A stretch of 11,487 bases of DNA from an uncultured Porphyromonadaceae bacterium (lineage in GTDB: Bacteria > Bacteroidota > Bacteroidia > Bacteroidales > Muribaculaceae), in NCBI GenBank assembly GCA_902475285.1, contig CABRZA010000075.1, positions 1 through 11,487 on the forward strand, given 5' to 3'. The translations under genes were made by a program, and so were the position numbers. Shown here piece after piece: positions 1 to 6,822 of the stretch (positions within the stretch are counted from its first letter, which is position 1; the number at the start of each line of letters is the position of its first letter). Under the pieces are notes generated by a model, which saw only the letters and a list, made by a program, of their open reading frames with translations, did no database searches and was not told the DNA's origin.

Positions 1-29
1 TGCATACGCTATTGGATTGTATTAATATG

Positions 30-37
30 CAAAATTA
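30..37 (-). promoter_or_regulatory. Probable -7 promoter element for a gene beyond the left edge
   Basis: On the minus strand this reads TAATTTTG, matching the Bacteroidota -7 consensus TAnnTTTG. The ten bases GCAAAATTAG (plus strand, 29-38) are identical to those in front of coaX at 10916-10925. No TTTG lies at the expected distance upstream, so the -33 half is weak or missing. An ATG on the minus strand at 5-3 lies about 24 nt downstream and could be the start of a gene almost entirely outside the window. That gene cannot be judged from three bases. Confidence 0.5.
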
Positions 38-72
38 GTTAAAAACCGCGAAAGTAAGGCCGATTTTTGCGG

Positions 73-114
73 AAAAATACCGCCGCGAAACATTTTTTAT
101 CTTTCGCGGCGGTA
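73..114 (-). terminator. Intrinsic terminator of the SulP gene
   Basis: A perfect 13-bp inverted repeat (78-90 and 102-114, arm TACCGCCGCGAAA) encloses an 11-nt loop. Read on the minus strand, the hairpin is followed directly by five T (73-77). It starts about 45 nt past the SulP stop codon. The plus-strand side has no T tract, so it should work only for the minus-strand transcript. Confidence 0.82.
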
Positions 115-158
115 CCTAATAAATCAAGTATAACCGTTATCAGCTGATTGAACGGCTA

Positions 159-1907
159 TTATGCATTTGCAGCGGCCTGCCGGGCATCGGCTGAGATGAG
201 GTTGGCCATGCGGACGGCCTTGGTAATGTGGTCGCATATATGGTCGGCGCCTATAAGGCGGTCGATGCCGGCGTGTTCAAGGCTTGCACGCACCTTGGGT
301 TTGACGCCGGAGAGCACGACATGTATGCCCTCGTTCTGACTGGAACGAATGAGAATCTCGAGATTGTGGAGGCCGGTGGCGTCGATAAACGATACCTTGC
401 GCATGCGTATGATACGCACCACGGGCTTGTCGGCCAGGGCAGAACGCATCAGTTCGTCGAAACGCGTGGCAATGCCGAAGAAGAAGGGGCCGTCGATTTC
501 ATAGACACTCACGCCGGGAGCCACGTCGAGCACTTCATGCTTGCTGAGGTCGGTGCCTTCGGCCACGTCGAGCTGCTCGGAGTAGACCTTGATTTCGGTG
601 TTCTCCATAACGCGGCGCATGAAGAGCACCACGGCGAGGAGCAGGCCGATCTCGATGGCTATGGTGAGGTCAAAGACCACGGTGAGGATAAAGGTGACCA
701 CGAGAACCGAAATGTCGCTCTTGGGGGAGCGGAAGATAGCCACCACCGTACGCCAGCCGCTCATGTTATAGGCCACCACCATAAGCACTGCGGCGAGTGT
801 TGCCATGGGCACGAGATTGATGAGAGGCATGGCGAAGAGGAATATAACCAGGAGGACGAGAGCGTGCACTATGCCTGCCACAGGTGTGCGTCCGCCGTTG
901 GTGATATTGGTCATGGTGCGTGCAATGGCGCCGGTGACGGGTATGCCGCCAAAGAATGGAACGGCCACATTGGCTATGCCCTGGCCTATGAGCTCGGTGT
1001 TGCTGTTGGTGCGCGAACCGGTGACACCGTCGGCCACGGTGGCCGAAAGGAGCGACTCTATGGCGCCGAGGACGGCGATGGTGAAGGCCGAGGGGAGGAG
1101 CATGTTGATTGTGGCCATGTTAAGCTCGAAGCCGTGGGGAGTGGGAATGTCGGTGCTCATGTTGCCGAAGCGGTCTCCGATAGTCTCGACGTCGAATCCG
1201 GGAACAAAGCGCGACGCCAGCCAAGTGCCGAAGGTGACGAGAATGATGGAAATGAGGGCACCGGGAAGTCGTTTGCTGATTTTGGGTGTCACGACAATTA
1301 TCGCCAACGACACCACAGCGGTAACAAGAGCGGGGAGCGATACGCGGTCGAAAGAGCTGAAATACATTCCCCACTTAGGTATGAACTGGCCGGGGATGTC
1401 GCGCAGGCCCAGGCCGAGAAAGTCGTTGACCTGAGTGGAGAATATCGTCAGGGCGATACCGGCCGTAAAGCCCACCACAATGGGATAGGGTATGAACTTG
1501 ATTATTGTACCGAGGCGGAAGAGGCCTAGCAGAATGAGTATCACGCCAGCCATGAGGGTTGCTACCGCAAGGCCGTGAAGGCCGAACTGCGCGATGATAT
1601 TGTAGACTATCACGATGAAGGCGCCCGTAGGGCCGCCAATCTGCACGGTATTGCCGCCGAAGGCCGACACACAGAAACCGCCGATGATGGCCGTGATAAG
1701 ACCTATTGTTGGGCTCACGCCAGAAGCTATACCGAAGGCAATGGCAAGAGGGAGGGCCACGATGCCCACGACGATGCCGGCCACGATGTCGGCCTTAAAA
1801 CGCTCGGCGTTGTAGTTGCGCAACGCGGCGATAAGTTTGGGGTGGAAGTCTACGGCTTGCCGCACTGCCTTGCGGGCCGTAATGGCGGCAGTTGTAGGAA
1901 TTGACAT
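159..1907 (-). CDS. SulP family anion transporter with C-terminal STAS domain
   Basis: This encodes an inner-membrane anion permease of the SulP (SLC26-like) family, 582 aa from the chosen ATG. Residues about 40-430 form the hydrophobic transport core, with conserved stretches such as VGIVALPLAIAFGIASG, GGPTGAFIVIV (91-101) and the Gly/Thr-rich segment around residues 284-335. Residues about 455-570 form a cytoplasmic STAS domain with the typical SFIDATGLHNLEIL core (506-519). Length is normal for the family. I chose the ATG at 1907 over an in-frame GTG at 1976 because the GTG lies only 4 nt past the -7 element, and the shorter N-terminus fits the family. The gene is monocistronic between its own promoter and terminator. 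The substrate cannot be read from sequence: sulfate and bicarbonate are both known for the family. No carbonic anhydrase or sulfate-assimilation gene is adjacent. Confidence 0.93.
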   Translation of the reverse strand: MSIPTTAAITARKAVRQAVDFHPKLIAALRNYNAERFKADIVAGIVVGIVALPLAIAFGIASGVSPTIGLITAIIGGFCVSAFGGNTVQIGGPTGAFIVIVYNIIAQFGLHGLAVATLMAGVILILLGLFRLGTIIKFIPYPIVVGFTAGIALTIFSTQVNDFLGLGLRDIPGQFIPKWGMYFSSFDRVSLPALVTAVVSLAIIVVTPKISKRLPGALISIILVTFGTWLASRFVPGFDVETIGDRFGNMSTDIPTPHGFELNMATINMLLPSAFTIAVLGAIESLLSATVADGVTGSRTNSNTELIGQGIANVAVPFFGGIPVTGAIARTMTNITNGGRTPVAGIVHALVLLVIFLFAMPLINLVPMATLAAVLMVVAYNMSGWRTVVAIFRSPKSDISVLVVTFILTVVFDLTIAIEIGLLLAVVLFMRRVMENTEIKVYSEQLDVAEGTDLSKHEVLDVAPGVSVYEIDGPFFFGIATRFDELMRSALADKPVVRIIRMRKVSFIDATGLHNLEILIRSSQNEGIHVVLSGVKPKVRASLEHAGIDRLIGADHICDHITKAVRMANLISADARQAAANA

Positions 1908-1980
1908 AATGCGACTGTAATAAATTGTACCTAAGAAAGATAGCAGCCATGCAACCGGTGCAAGGATGCCTTTCACGCCG

Positions 1981-2012
1981 CAAAATTACAAAAAAAATTA
2001 AAAACTGCCAAA
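1981..2012 (-). promoter_or_regulatory. Promoter of the SulP gene (TTTG-N20-TAATTTTG)
   Basis: On the minus strand a -33 TTTG (2009-2012) is followed by 20 nt and a -7 TAATTTTG (1981-1988), a full match to the Bacteroidota housekeeping sigma-factor promoter pattern. Transcription should begin a few bases downstream, near 1975-1977. That gives a leader of roughly 70 nt before the ATG at 1907. The spacer is strongly A/T-rich. Confidence 0.8.
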
Positions 2013-2052
2013 TTTCCGAAAATAACAGCCAAAAGAGAGTGCGACAAAACGC

Positions 2053-2082
2053 AAAAACGGCCTTTCCCCTGGGGAAAGGCCG
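2053..2082 (-). terminator. Intrinsic terminator of the nuclease/anchor-J unit
   Basis: A perfect inverted repeat with 12-bp arms (2058-2069 and 2071-2082, CGGCCTTTCCCC) forms a strong GC-rich hairpin. In practice the tight centre would open to a small loop. On the minus strand it is followed by five T (2053-2057). It lies 24 nt past the stop codon of the anchor-J-like gene and before the SulP promoter, so it separates the two units. Confidence 0.88.
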
Positions 2083-2106
2083 CATATGTCTCGCTTTATC
2101 AGGCTG

Positions 2107-3273
2107 TTATTTTACAAGGACTTTGGTAACCTTGTTGCCCTGACGACGGATGTAAAGACCGTTTTCGGGGTTGGCCACGCGTACGCCCTGGAGATTGAAG
2201 TACTCAACGGGAGCAACTTCGGCAGCCTCGATGTCGGCTACGCCGGCGCCCTTCTTGCCGGTAATCTTCACATTCTTAACTTCCCATGTGCCCGACTTGC
2301 CGTCTTCGCTGACATACTTGTAGGCGAACTGCATCTTCTTGCCTTCGTAGGCGGCAAGAGCGATGTCGCCGGAAGCAACGAAGTTCCAGGTATCGTTGGT
2401 GCTGTATTCGGGGATGGCAACATTTGCCCATTCGCCACCTTCTTCACGAACCATGAGGAGGCAGTTGGCCTTCATGAAATCTACATCGGGGAACTTGTTG
2501 CAAGCGTGCTCGAAGGCGAGAACAACCTCGGTGTAGCCGGTGAGGTCGACAACGGGCGAGATGAACCACGACTCGGAAGCGTAGCTTGTGCCCTGGATAT
2601 AGGCCGAAGCCTTGGCGCCGTAGCGGGTGTCGAACGTCCAGATGTAAGAAGCAGCCTCGGGGAGGAGTACATTGTCGACGGTGAACTTGTCGTAGCTTTC
2701 CTGCGAGAGAAGATTCTCGTCGAAAATTACGCCGTCAACAGGAGTGACGGGGTCGTCGCCGCCCTCACCGGTGGTGATGGTGAGCTTGGAGAAGCGCCAT
2801 GTAGCGTTGGTGGTAAGTGTGAAGCTGTTGGCCGAGCCTTTCCAAACGGCGTTGTTCTCGGTGGTGATAGTGCCGGTGCTGACGGTGAACTGCGGGTTCT
2901 TACCGAGGTTGCTGCCGGTGAAGGCTATGCCGCTCATGGTTACGCCGGCAGGAGCGGTGATTGTCATCGTGGTGCCGTTGTAGATGCGGACAGTCTTCTG
3001 CTTGTTGGTGGAAGTGGAGGTGGCGAAGTAGTAGGCGGGCTGCTGGCCTTCGTTCTCGCTTGTGGTGGTGAAGGTGAATGTGTAGCCGCCCAGCTCGAAC
3101 GACTGGAGGGGCTGGTAGTGCTCGGCGGCCTTTACGCCGGAGCCGTCTTCTTTCATGACCTCATCGACATGAGTGCCTTGGATGTTGGTTGCGTCGTCGA
3201 CGTTGAGTTCGACAGCAGCCGAAGCGCCGAAGGCCATAAGACCAGCGGCAAGAGTGAGTAAAACTTTTTTCAT
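2107..3273 (-). CDS. Secreted beta-sandwich / choice-of-anchor-J-like protein with C-terminal sorting-type tail
   Basis: This is a 388-aa exported protein. Residues 1-20 (MKKVLLTLAAGLMAFGASAA) are a clear Sec signal peptide, which fixes the start at 3273; the open frame upstream of it is antisense shadow. Residues about 53-168 look like an all-beta domain rich in Thr (TMTITAPAG, then NATWRFSKLTITTGE). A Gly/Asp/Pro linker follows (169-180). Residues about 183-338 resemble a choice-of-anchor-J/cleaved-adhesin-type beta-sandwich (ESWFISPVVDLTGYTEVVLAFEH at 234-256 and GTWEVKNVKITG at 328-339). The last 33 residues form a tail with NLQGVRV (360-366) and GLYIRRQGNKVTKVLVK, common on secreted Bacteroidales proteins and probably a sorting or anchoring signal. 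No catalytic motif is visible, so a binding or adhesive role is inferred. It lies 94 nt downstream of a secreted nuclease-fold gene, with no TAnnTTTG promoter or terminator between, so the two are probably co-transcribed. Confidence 0.85.
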   Translation of the reverse strand: MKKVLLTLAAGLMAFGASAAVELNVDDATNIQGTHVDEVMKEDGSGVKAAEHYQPLQSFELGGYTFTFTTTSENEGQQPAYYFATSTSTNKQKTVRIYNGTTMTITAPAGVTMSGIAFTGSNLGKNPQFTVSTGTITTENNAVWKGSANSFTLTTNATWRFSKLTITTGEGGDDPVTPVDGVIFDENLLSQESYDKFTVDNVLLPEAASYIWTFDTRYGAKASAYIQGTSYASESWFISPVVDLTGYTEVVLAFEHACNKFPDVDFMKANCLLMVREEGGEWANVAIPEYSTNDTWNFVASGDIALAAYEGKKMQFAYKYVSEDGKSGTWEVKNVKITGKKGAGVADIEAAEVAPVEYFNLQGVRVANPENGLYIRRQGNKVTKVLVK

Positions 3274-3367
3274 AAGCTTATTGATAAAATTGGGATGATG
3301 ATTCTTACTTAATTGTGTATAGGGGCTTAGCCGGCGCACCATATTGGGGGGAACGCCGGGCCAAGCG

Positions 3368-4423
3368 TCATTTCTTGCGCTCGACGTAGCGGCGCAGGAA
3401 TATCTCGGTGGGATAGTGGTCGGAGTAGCCGCCGATATAGCTGCCGGCGGTGTAGGTGCGTTTGGGATAGCCTTTAAGCGCACCCTCGGTGGCTCGGAGG
3501 AAGTCGAAATTGAGCACCTTGGCCTCATAGAACTGCCAATGGCCTTCTGGGGCGTCGACGAGATTGCCGCTGATGATAATTTGGTCGAAGAGGTTCCATG
3601 CACCCTTGTAGGCCAATGTACCCGTACCTTTGTCGAATATTTCCCACCAGGGGTTGAAGAACCCGTGGGCTGCGACGCCGTCGGGTTTCTTCTGTGCACC
3701 GATAATCTTGGCGCACGACTTGTTCTGCGGGTCGTCGTTAAGGTCGCCCATTATTATGACGCCAATATTGGGGTCGATGCGCCAGAGCGAATCGGCTATC
3801 GACTTGCAGAGCTCGGCCGCAGCCACGCGGTTGGGCTCGGACTTCTCCTGACCGCCAATGCGGGAGGGCCAGTGGTTGATGATTACAGCCACACGCTGGC
3901 CGAGCAACCGGCCAACGACACACATTTGGTCGCGGGTACGGAAAGGCACGGCCGAAAGGCGATGATTGGTTACATTTTCGAGCTTGAAATAGCGGGGGTT
4001 ATAGTACATCCCGACATCCACACCGCGTGCGTCGGGCGAGTCGTGGTGAACTATCTTGAGGTTGAAGTCCTTGAGCTCGGGCTGTGCGGCCACATCTTCC
4101 ATTACCGAGCGGTTCTCGATTTCGGATACGCCGATAATGGCAGGGCCGTAGGGCGTTGTCTTGGTCTTGAAGTTGGAAATGGCGTAGGCAAGGTTGTGAA
4201 CCTTCTCCCAATATTTGCGGCCGTCCCATTGGCGCGAGCCTCGGGGAGTGAACTCCTCGTCGCGGTTCTCGGGATTGTTGGGGATGGTATCGAAGAGGTT
4301 CTCGAAGTTATAGAAAGCCACGCCGGCAACCTGAACGGCGCGGTTGCTCTGAGCCGAAGCACCGGGAGCGACGCACATCGCACCCACAAGCGCCATCAAT
4401 GCAAGAATAAAGGTCTTTTTCAT
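3368..4423 (-). CDS. Secreted endonuclease/exonuclease/phosphatase (EEP) family enzyme
   Basis: This 351-aa protein has the full EEP (DNase I-like) fold signature. Visible motifs are FYNFENLFD (37-45, metal-site Asn), VSEIEN (99-104, catalytic Glu), DARGVDVGMYYNP (131-143), NHWPSR (183-188), MGDLNDD (225-231) and GGYSDHYP (331-338, catalytic Asp-His). All active-site positions are present, so it should be an active metal-dependent phosphoesterase. Whether it cuts DNA, RNA, nucleotides or another phosphodiester cannot be told. Residues 1-24 are a signal peptide ending ASA, with no lipobox, so the product is released to periplasm or outside. I chose MKKTF at 4423; an in-frame start at 4438 adds only five residues. 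It is first in a unit with the anchor-J-like gene, from the promoter at 4458-4488. Confidence 0.92.
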   Translation of the reverse strand: MKKTFILALMALVGAMCVAPGASAQSNRAVQVAGVAFYNFENLFDTIPNNPENRDEEFTPRGSRQWDGRKYWEKVHNLAYAISNFKTKTTPYGPAIIGVSEIENRSVMEDVAAQPELKDFNLKIVHHDSPDARGVDVGMYYNPRYFKLENVTNHRLSAVPFRTRDQMCVVGRLLGQRVAVIINHWPSRIGGQEKSEPNRVAAAELCKSIADSLWRIDPNIGVIIMGDLNDDPQNKSCAKIIGAQKKPDGVAAHGFFNPWWEIFDKGTGTLAYKGAWNLFDQIIISGNLVDAPEGHWQFYEAKVLNFDFLRATEGALKGYPKRTYTAGSYIGGYSDHYPTEIFLRRYVERKK

Positions 4424-4457
4424 ATAAGTCGTCGACAAGCCTTATGGCTTTGCCCTG

Positions 4458-4488
4458 CAAAAGTACGACATATTTTCGAATGTACAAA
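4458..4488 (-). promoter_or_regulatory. Promoter of the EEP nuclease gene (TTTG-N19-TACTTTTG)
   Basis: On the minus strand TTTG (4485-4488) is followed by 19 nt and TACTTTTG (4458-4465), a full Bacteroidota promoter. Transcription should start near 4452-4454, giving a leader of about 30 nt before the ATG at 4423. It diverges from the dnaG promoter about 100 nt away. Confidence 0.8.
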
Positions 4489-4590
4489 ATCTAAGAAGCG
4501 GCAAGTGTATGTCTTATAAAAAAATTCATATACGGCCGGGGCAATCGATAAAAATCCCGATCATGACGGCCGGCATAGGGAAAAAAGTCG

Positions 4591-4598
4591 TAACTTTG
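4591..4598 (+). promoter_or_regulatory. -7 promoter element of dnaG, almost at the start codon
   Basis: TAACTTTG matches the TAnnTTTG consensus on the plus strand. Only 8 nt separate it from the ATG at 4607, so the transcript would have a leader of a few bases at most. No TTTG is present 19-21 nt upstream, so the -33 half is poor. A second promoter further upstream is not excluded. Confidence 0.6.
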
Positions 4599-4606
4599 CA
4601 AATGCT

Positions 4607-6811
4607 ATGCCAAGGATAGACGAAGAAACCGTACAACGCATCCTCGACGCCGCCGACATCGTCGAGGTGGTGAGCGACTTTGTGAAGTTGCGCCGCTCGG
4701 GCGCCAACTACAAGGGGCTGTGCCCGTTCCACAACGAGCGCACGCCGTCGTTTTCGGTCAACAAGGCCCGCAACATATGCAAGTGCTTCAGCTGCGGCAA
4801 GGGCGGCTCGCCGGTGAACTTCATAATGGAGCACGAGCAGATGTCGTACCAGGAGGCACTGCGCTATCTTGCACGGAAATACAACATCGAAATCCGAGAG
4901 CGCGAGCAGACCGACGCCGAGCGTCAGGCCCAGAGCCGCCGCGAGGCCCTCTACGCCGCCAATGCTTTCGCTTTGAAGCATTTCGAGGAAAACCTCGCCG
5001 ACACCCCCGACGGCCGCGACATAGCCATGGCCTACATCCGCCACCGAGGCATATCGCCGGCCATGGTGCAGCGTTTCCATCTCGGCTACGCCATCGACCG
5101 GGGCAACGAGCTGCTCGAAGCCGCCAGGCAGGCAGGCTTCTCCGACGAAATTCTTGTCGACACGGGTCTCGAAGTGCGTTCCGAGCGCGACGGCGCCCTC
5201 TACGACCGCTACCGCGGGCGCGTGATTTTCCCCATACACACCCTCTCGGGACGCGTGGTGGGCTTCGGCGCACGCACCATGCGCTCCGACAAAAACATAG
5301 CAAAATACGTCAACTCGCCAGAGAGCGACATCTACCATAAGAAACTCGAGCTCTACGGCCTCTTCCAGGCGCGCAGTGCCATCGGGCGCCGCGACAAGTG
5401 CATTATGGTGGAGGGCTACCTCGACGTGATATCGATGCATCAGGCCGGCGTGGAGAATGTGGTGGCATCGTCGGGCACGTCGCTCACCGTGGAGCAGGCA
5501 CGCGTGATACACCGCTTCACCAACAACGTAACCCTCATCTACGATGCCGACGCCGCCGGCATAAAGGCCTCCATGCGAGGCATCAAGATTCTTCTCGCCG
5601 AGAAGATGGACGTGCGCGTGCTGGCACTTCCGCCCGGCGACGACCCCGACAGCTTCGCACAGAGCCACTCGGCGAGCGAAGTGGAGAAGTATTTGGCGGA
5701 GAACGAGGTAGACATCATCTCGTTCATGGTATCGAAGTACATGGCGGGAGTTTCGCCCAACGACCCCATAGGCCGTGCCAAGGTAATCAACGAGGTGCTC
5801 GACACAATTGCATATGTCGACGAACCCGTGAAACGGCAGGAGTACATATCGCAGTGCTCGCGCCTGCTGCAAGTGGCCGAAGAGGTGCTTATCAAGCAGC
5901 TCAACATTTTCATAACCAAGCGATACGAAGAAGCATCGAAAGCTGCCGCCCGCGAGCATGCGAGGCAGACTCTCCAGCAGGAACCGTCGGAGAGCTCTGA
6001 GGACTCAGAGCACTCCGAGAGCTCCCAAGCCCCTGCCCTGGCCGTACCTCTTCTGGCGCTGGACGCCAACCGTCTGCGCCCTTACGAAGAGAACCTCGCG
6101 CGCTATATTGTGCGCTACGGCCTGATGGACATCGCCGACATGGCCGAGGCCGACGGCAACACTTCGGAAGGTACGGTAATCGACATCATCGACAACGAGA
6201 TGGCTCTCGACGGCCTCTCGTTCACCTGCCCGCAGTATGCTGCCGTTGCCCAGGTGGTGAGGGACTTGCGCCGTGGCCCGTGGCCCGAGGCACACAGGCA
6301 GCGTCTGGCCGAACTTCAGGCCGAAGCACAGGCCATAGTAGAACGTCACCGCGAGGAATTCCGACGCCGCGGAGGCACTATCGACGACATGCAGAAGTCC
6401 GAAGCCATCGCCGCAGAGGAAGCAAGAACCCATGTAACGAAAGCAATCAACGACTTCGACACCGACTACGCACGCAGCCGTCTGGTGAACCACGACGACG
6501 ACACTGTGCGACGCACTGCCGGCGACCTCATACTCGACCGCTACGAACTCTCGAAAATCTTTGCCAAACAAGGGAATATAGAAACCGAAGAAGAGCAGCT
6601 ACCCGTGCTCGTGCCGCGAGCCGTCAACGAACTGCGCAGCGCCATCGTGGGCGCCAAGGTGCGCGAGCTAACGCAGCGCCTCGCCACACTGCCCCCCGAT
6701 GATACCGAGGCACTCTCCGAAACCATGTCGGAGCTTACGCAGTGGCTCAACGCCCAGAAAGAATACGGCAAAGTCCTGGGCGAGCGCATCATACTCCCCC
6801 GCAGCTTCTGA
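4607..6811 (+). CDS. dnaG: DNA primase DnaG
   Basis: DnaG makes the RNA primers for leading- and lagging-strand replication with the DnaB helicase. The N-terminal CHC2 zinc-binding domain has ligands Cys39, His42, Cys60 and Cys63 (CPFHNERTPSF, then CKCFSCGKGG). The catalytic core (about 110-350) includes RYRGRVIFPI (201-210), KYVNSPES (233-240) and the Toprim residues Glu269 (IMVEGYLDV), Asp313 and Asp315 (IYDADAAG), and the acidic PPGDDPDSF run (342-350). After a Ser/Glu/Asp-rich linker (about 458-475) comes a C-terminal region (about 485-734), presumably the helicase-interacting part. At 734 aa it is longer than E. coli DnaG (581 aa); the extra length lies after the core. The start at 4607 matches DnaG N-termini, which begin a few residues before the helix VQRILDAADIVEVV. 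It stands alone on the plus strand. Confidence 0.98.
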   Translation: MPRIDEETVQRILDAADIVEVVSDFVKLRRSGANYKGLCPFHNERTPSFSVNKARNICKCFSCGKGGSPVNFIMEHEQMSYQEALRYLARKYNIEIREREQTDAERQAQSRREALYAANAFALKHFEENLADTPDGRDIAMAYIRHRGISPAMVQRFHLGYAIDRGNELLEAARQAGFSDEILVDTGLEVRSERDGALYDRYRGRVIFPIHTLSGRVVGFGARTMRSDKNIAKYVNSPESDIYHKKLELYGLFQARSAIGRRDKCIMVEGYLDVISMHQAGVENVVASSGTSLTVEQARVIHRFTNNVTLIYDADAAGIKASMRGIKILLAEKMDVRVLALPPGDDPDSFAQSHSASEVEKYLAENEVDIISFMVSKYMAGVSPNDPIGRAKVINEVLDTIAYVDEPVKRQEYISQCSRLLQVAEEVLIKQLNIFITKRYEEASKAAAREHARQTLQQEPSESSEDSEHSESSQAPALAVPLLALDANRLRPYEENLARYIVRYGLMDIADMAEADGNTSEGTVIDIIDNEMALDGLSFTCPQYAAVAQVVRDLRRGPWPEAHRQRLAELQAEAQAIVERHREEFRRRGGTIDDMQKSEAIAAEEARTHVTKAINDFDTDYARSRLVNHDDDTVRRTAGDLILDRYELSKIFAKQGNIETEEEQLPVLVPRAVNELRSAIVGAKVRELTQRLATLPPDDTEALSETMSELTQWLNAQKEYGKVLGERIILPRSF

Positions 6812-6822
6812 CGCAATTTATG

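Noticed and set aside
139..148. Palindrome ATCAGCTGAT as an operator site
   Set aside because: It is only 10 bp, lies downstream of the SulP stop codon rather than in a promoter, and is expected by chance at this size.
228..1529. 433-codon plus-strand open frame antisense to the SulP gene
   Set aside because: Its translation is rich in His, Gly, Glu and Ala with no domain, and it lies opposite a well-conserved transporter. It is a shadow produced by the G/C-rich third codon positions.
1908..1976. GTG start at 1976 for the SulP protein, adding 23 residues
   Set aside because: It lies about at the predicted transcription start, 4 nt after the -7 element, and the added hydrophobic segment is not expected in front of a SulP N-terminus.
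3326..3366. Inverted repeat CCGGCG (3331-3336) / CGCCGG (3354-3359) between nuclease and anchor-J-like genes as terminator
   Set aside because: Only 6 bp with a 17-nt loop and no T tract on the minus strand; it could be an mRNA hairpin but does not look like a terminator.
3274..3699. N-terminal extension of the anchor-J-like protein in the same frame
   Set aside because: The upstream 142 codons overlap the end of the nuclease gene and have Pro/Ser/Thr shadow composition. A signal peptide begins exactly at the ATG at 3273.
3344..4519. 391-codon plus-strand open frame opposite the nuclease gene
   Set aside because: The opposite strand carries an intact EEP enzyme with signal peptide and promoter. 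Similar shadows at 6742-7917, 8960-9925 and 2086-3261 were discarded for the same reason.
4532..4573. Direct repeat ACGGCCGG (4532-4539 and 4566-4573) upstream of dnaG as a regulator site
   Set aside because: Two 8-base GC-rich copies are weak evidence and no known regulator motif fits.
4526..5959. 477-codon minus-strand open frame opposite dnaG
   Set aside because: No recognisable motif, and fully overlapped by a complete DnaG with zinc and Toprim motifs; a shadow frame.
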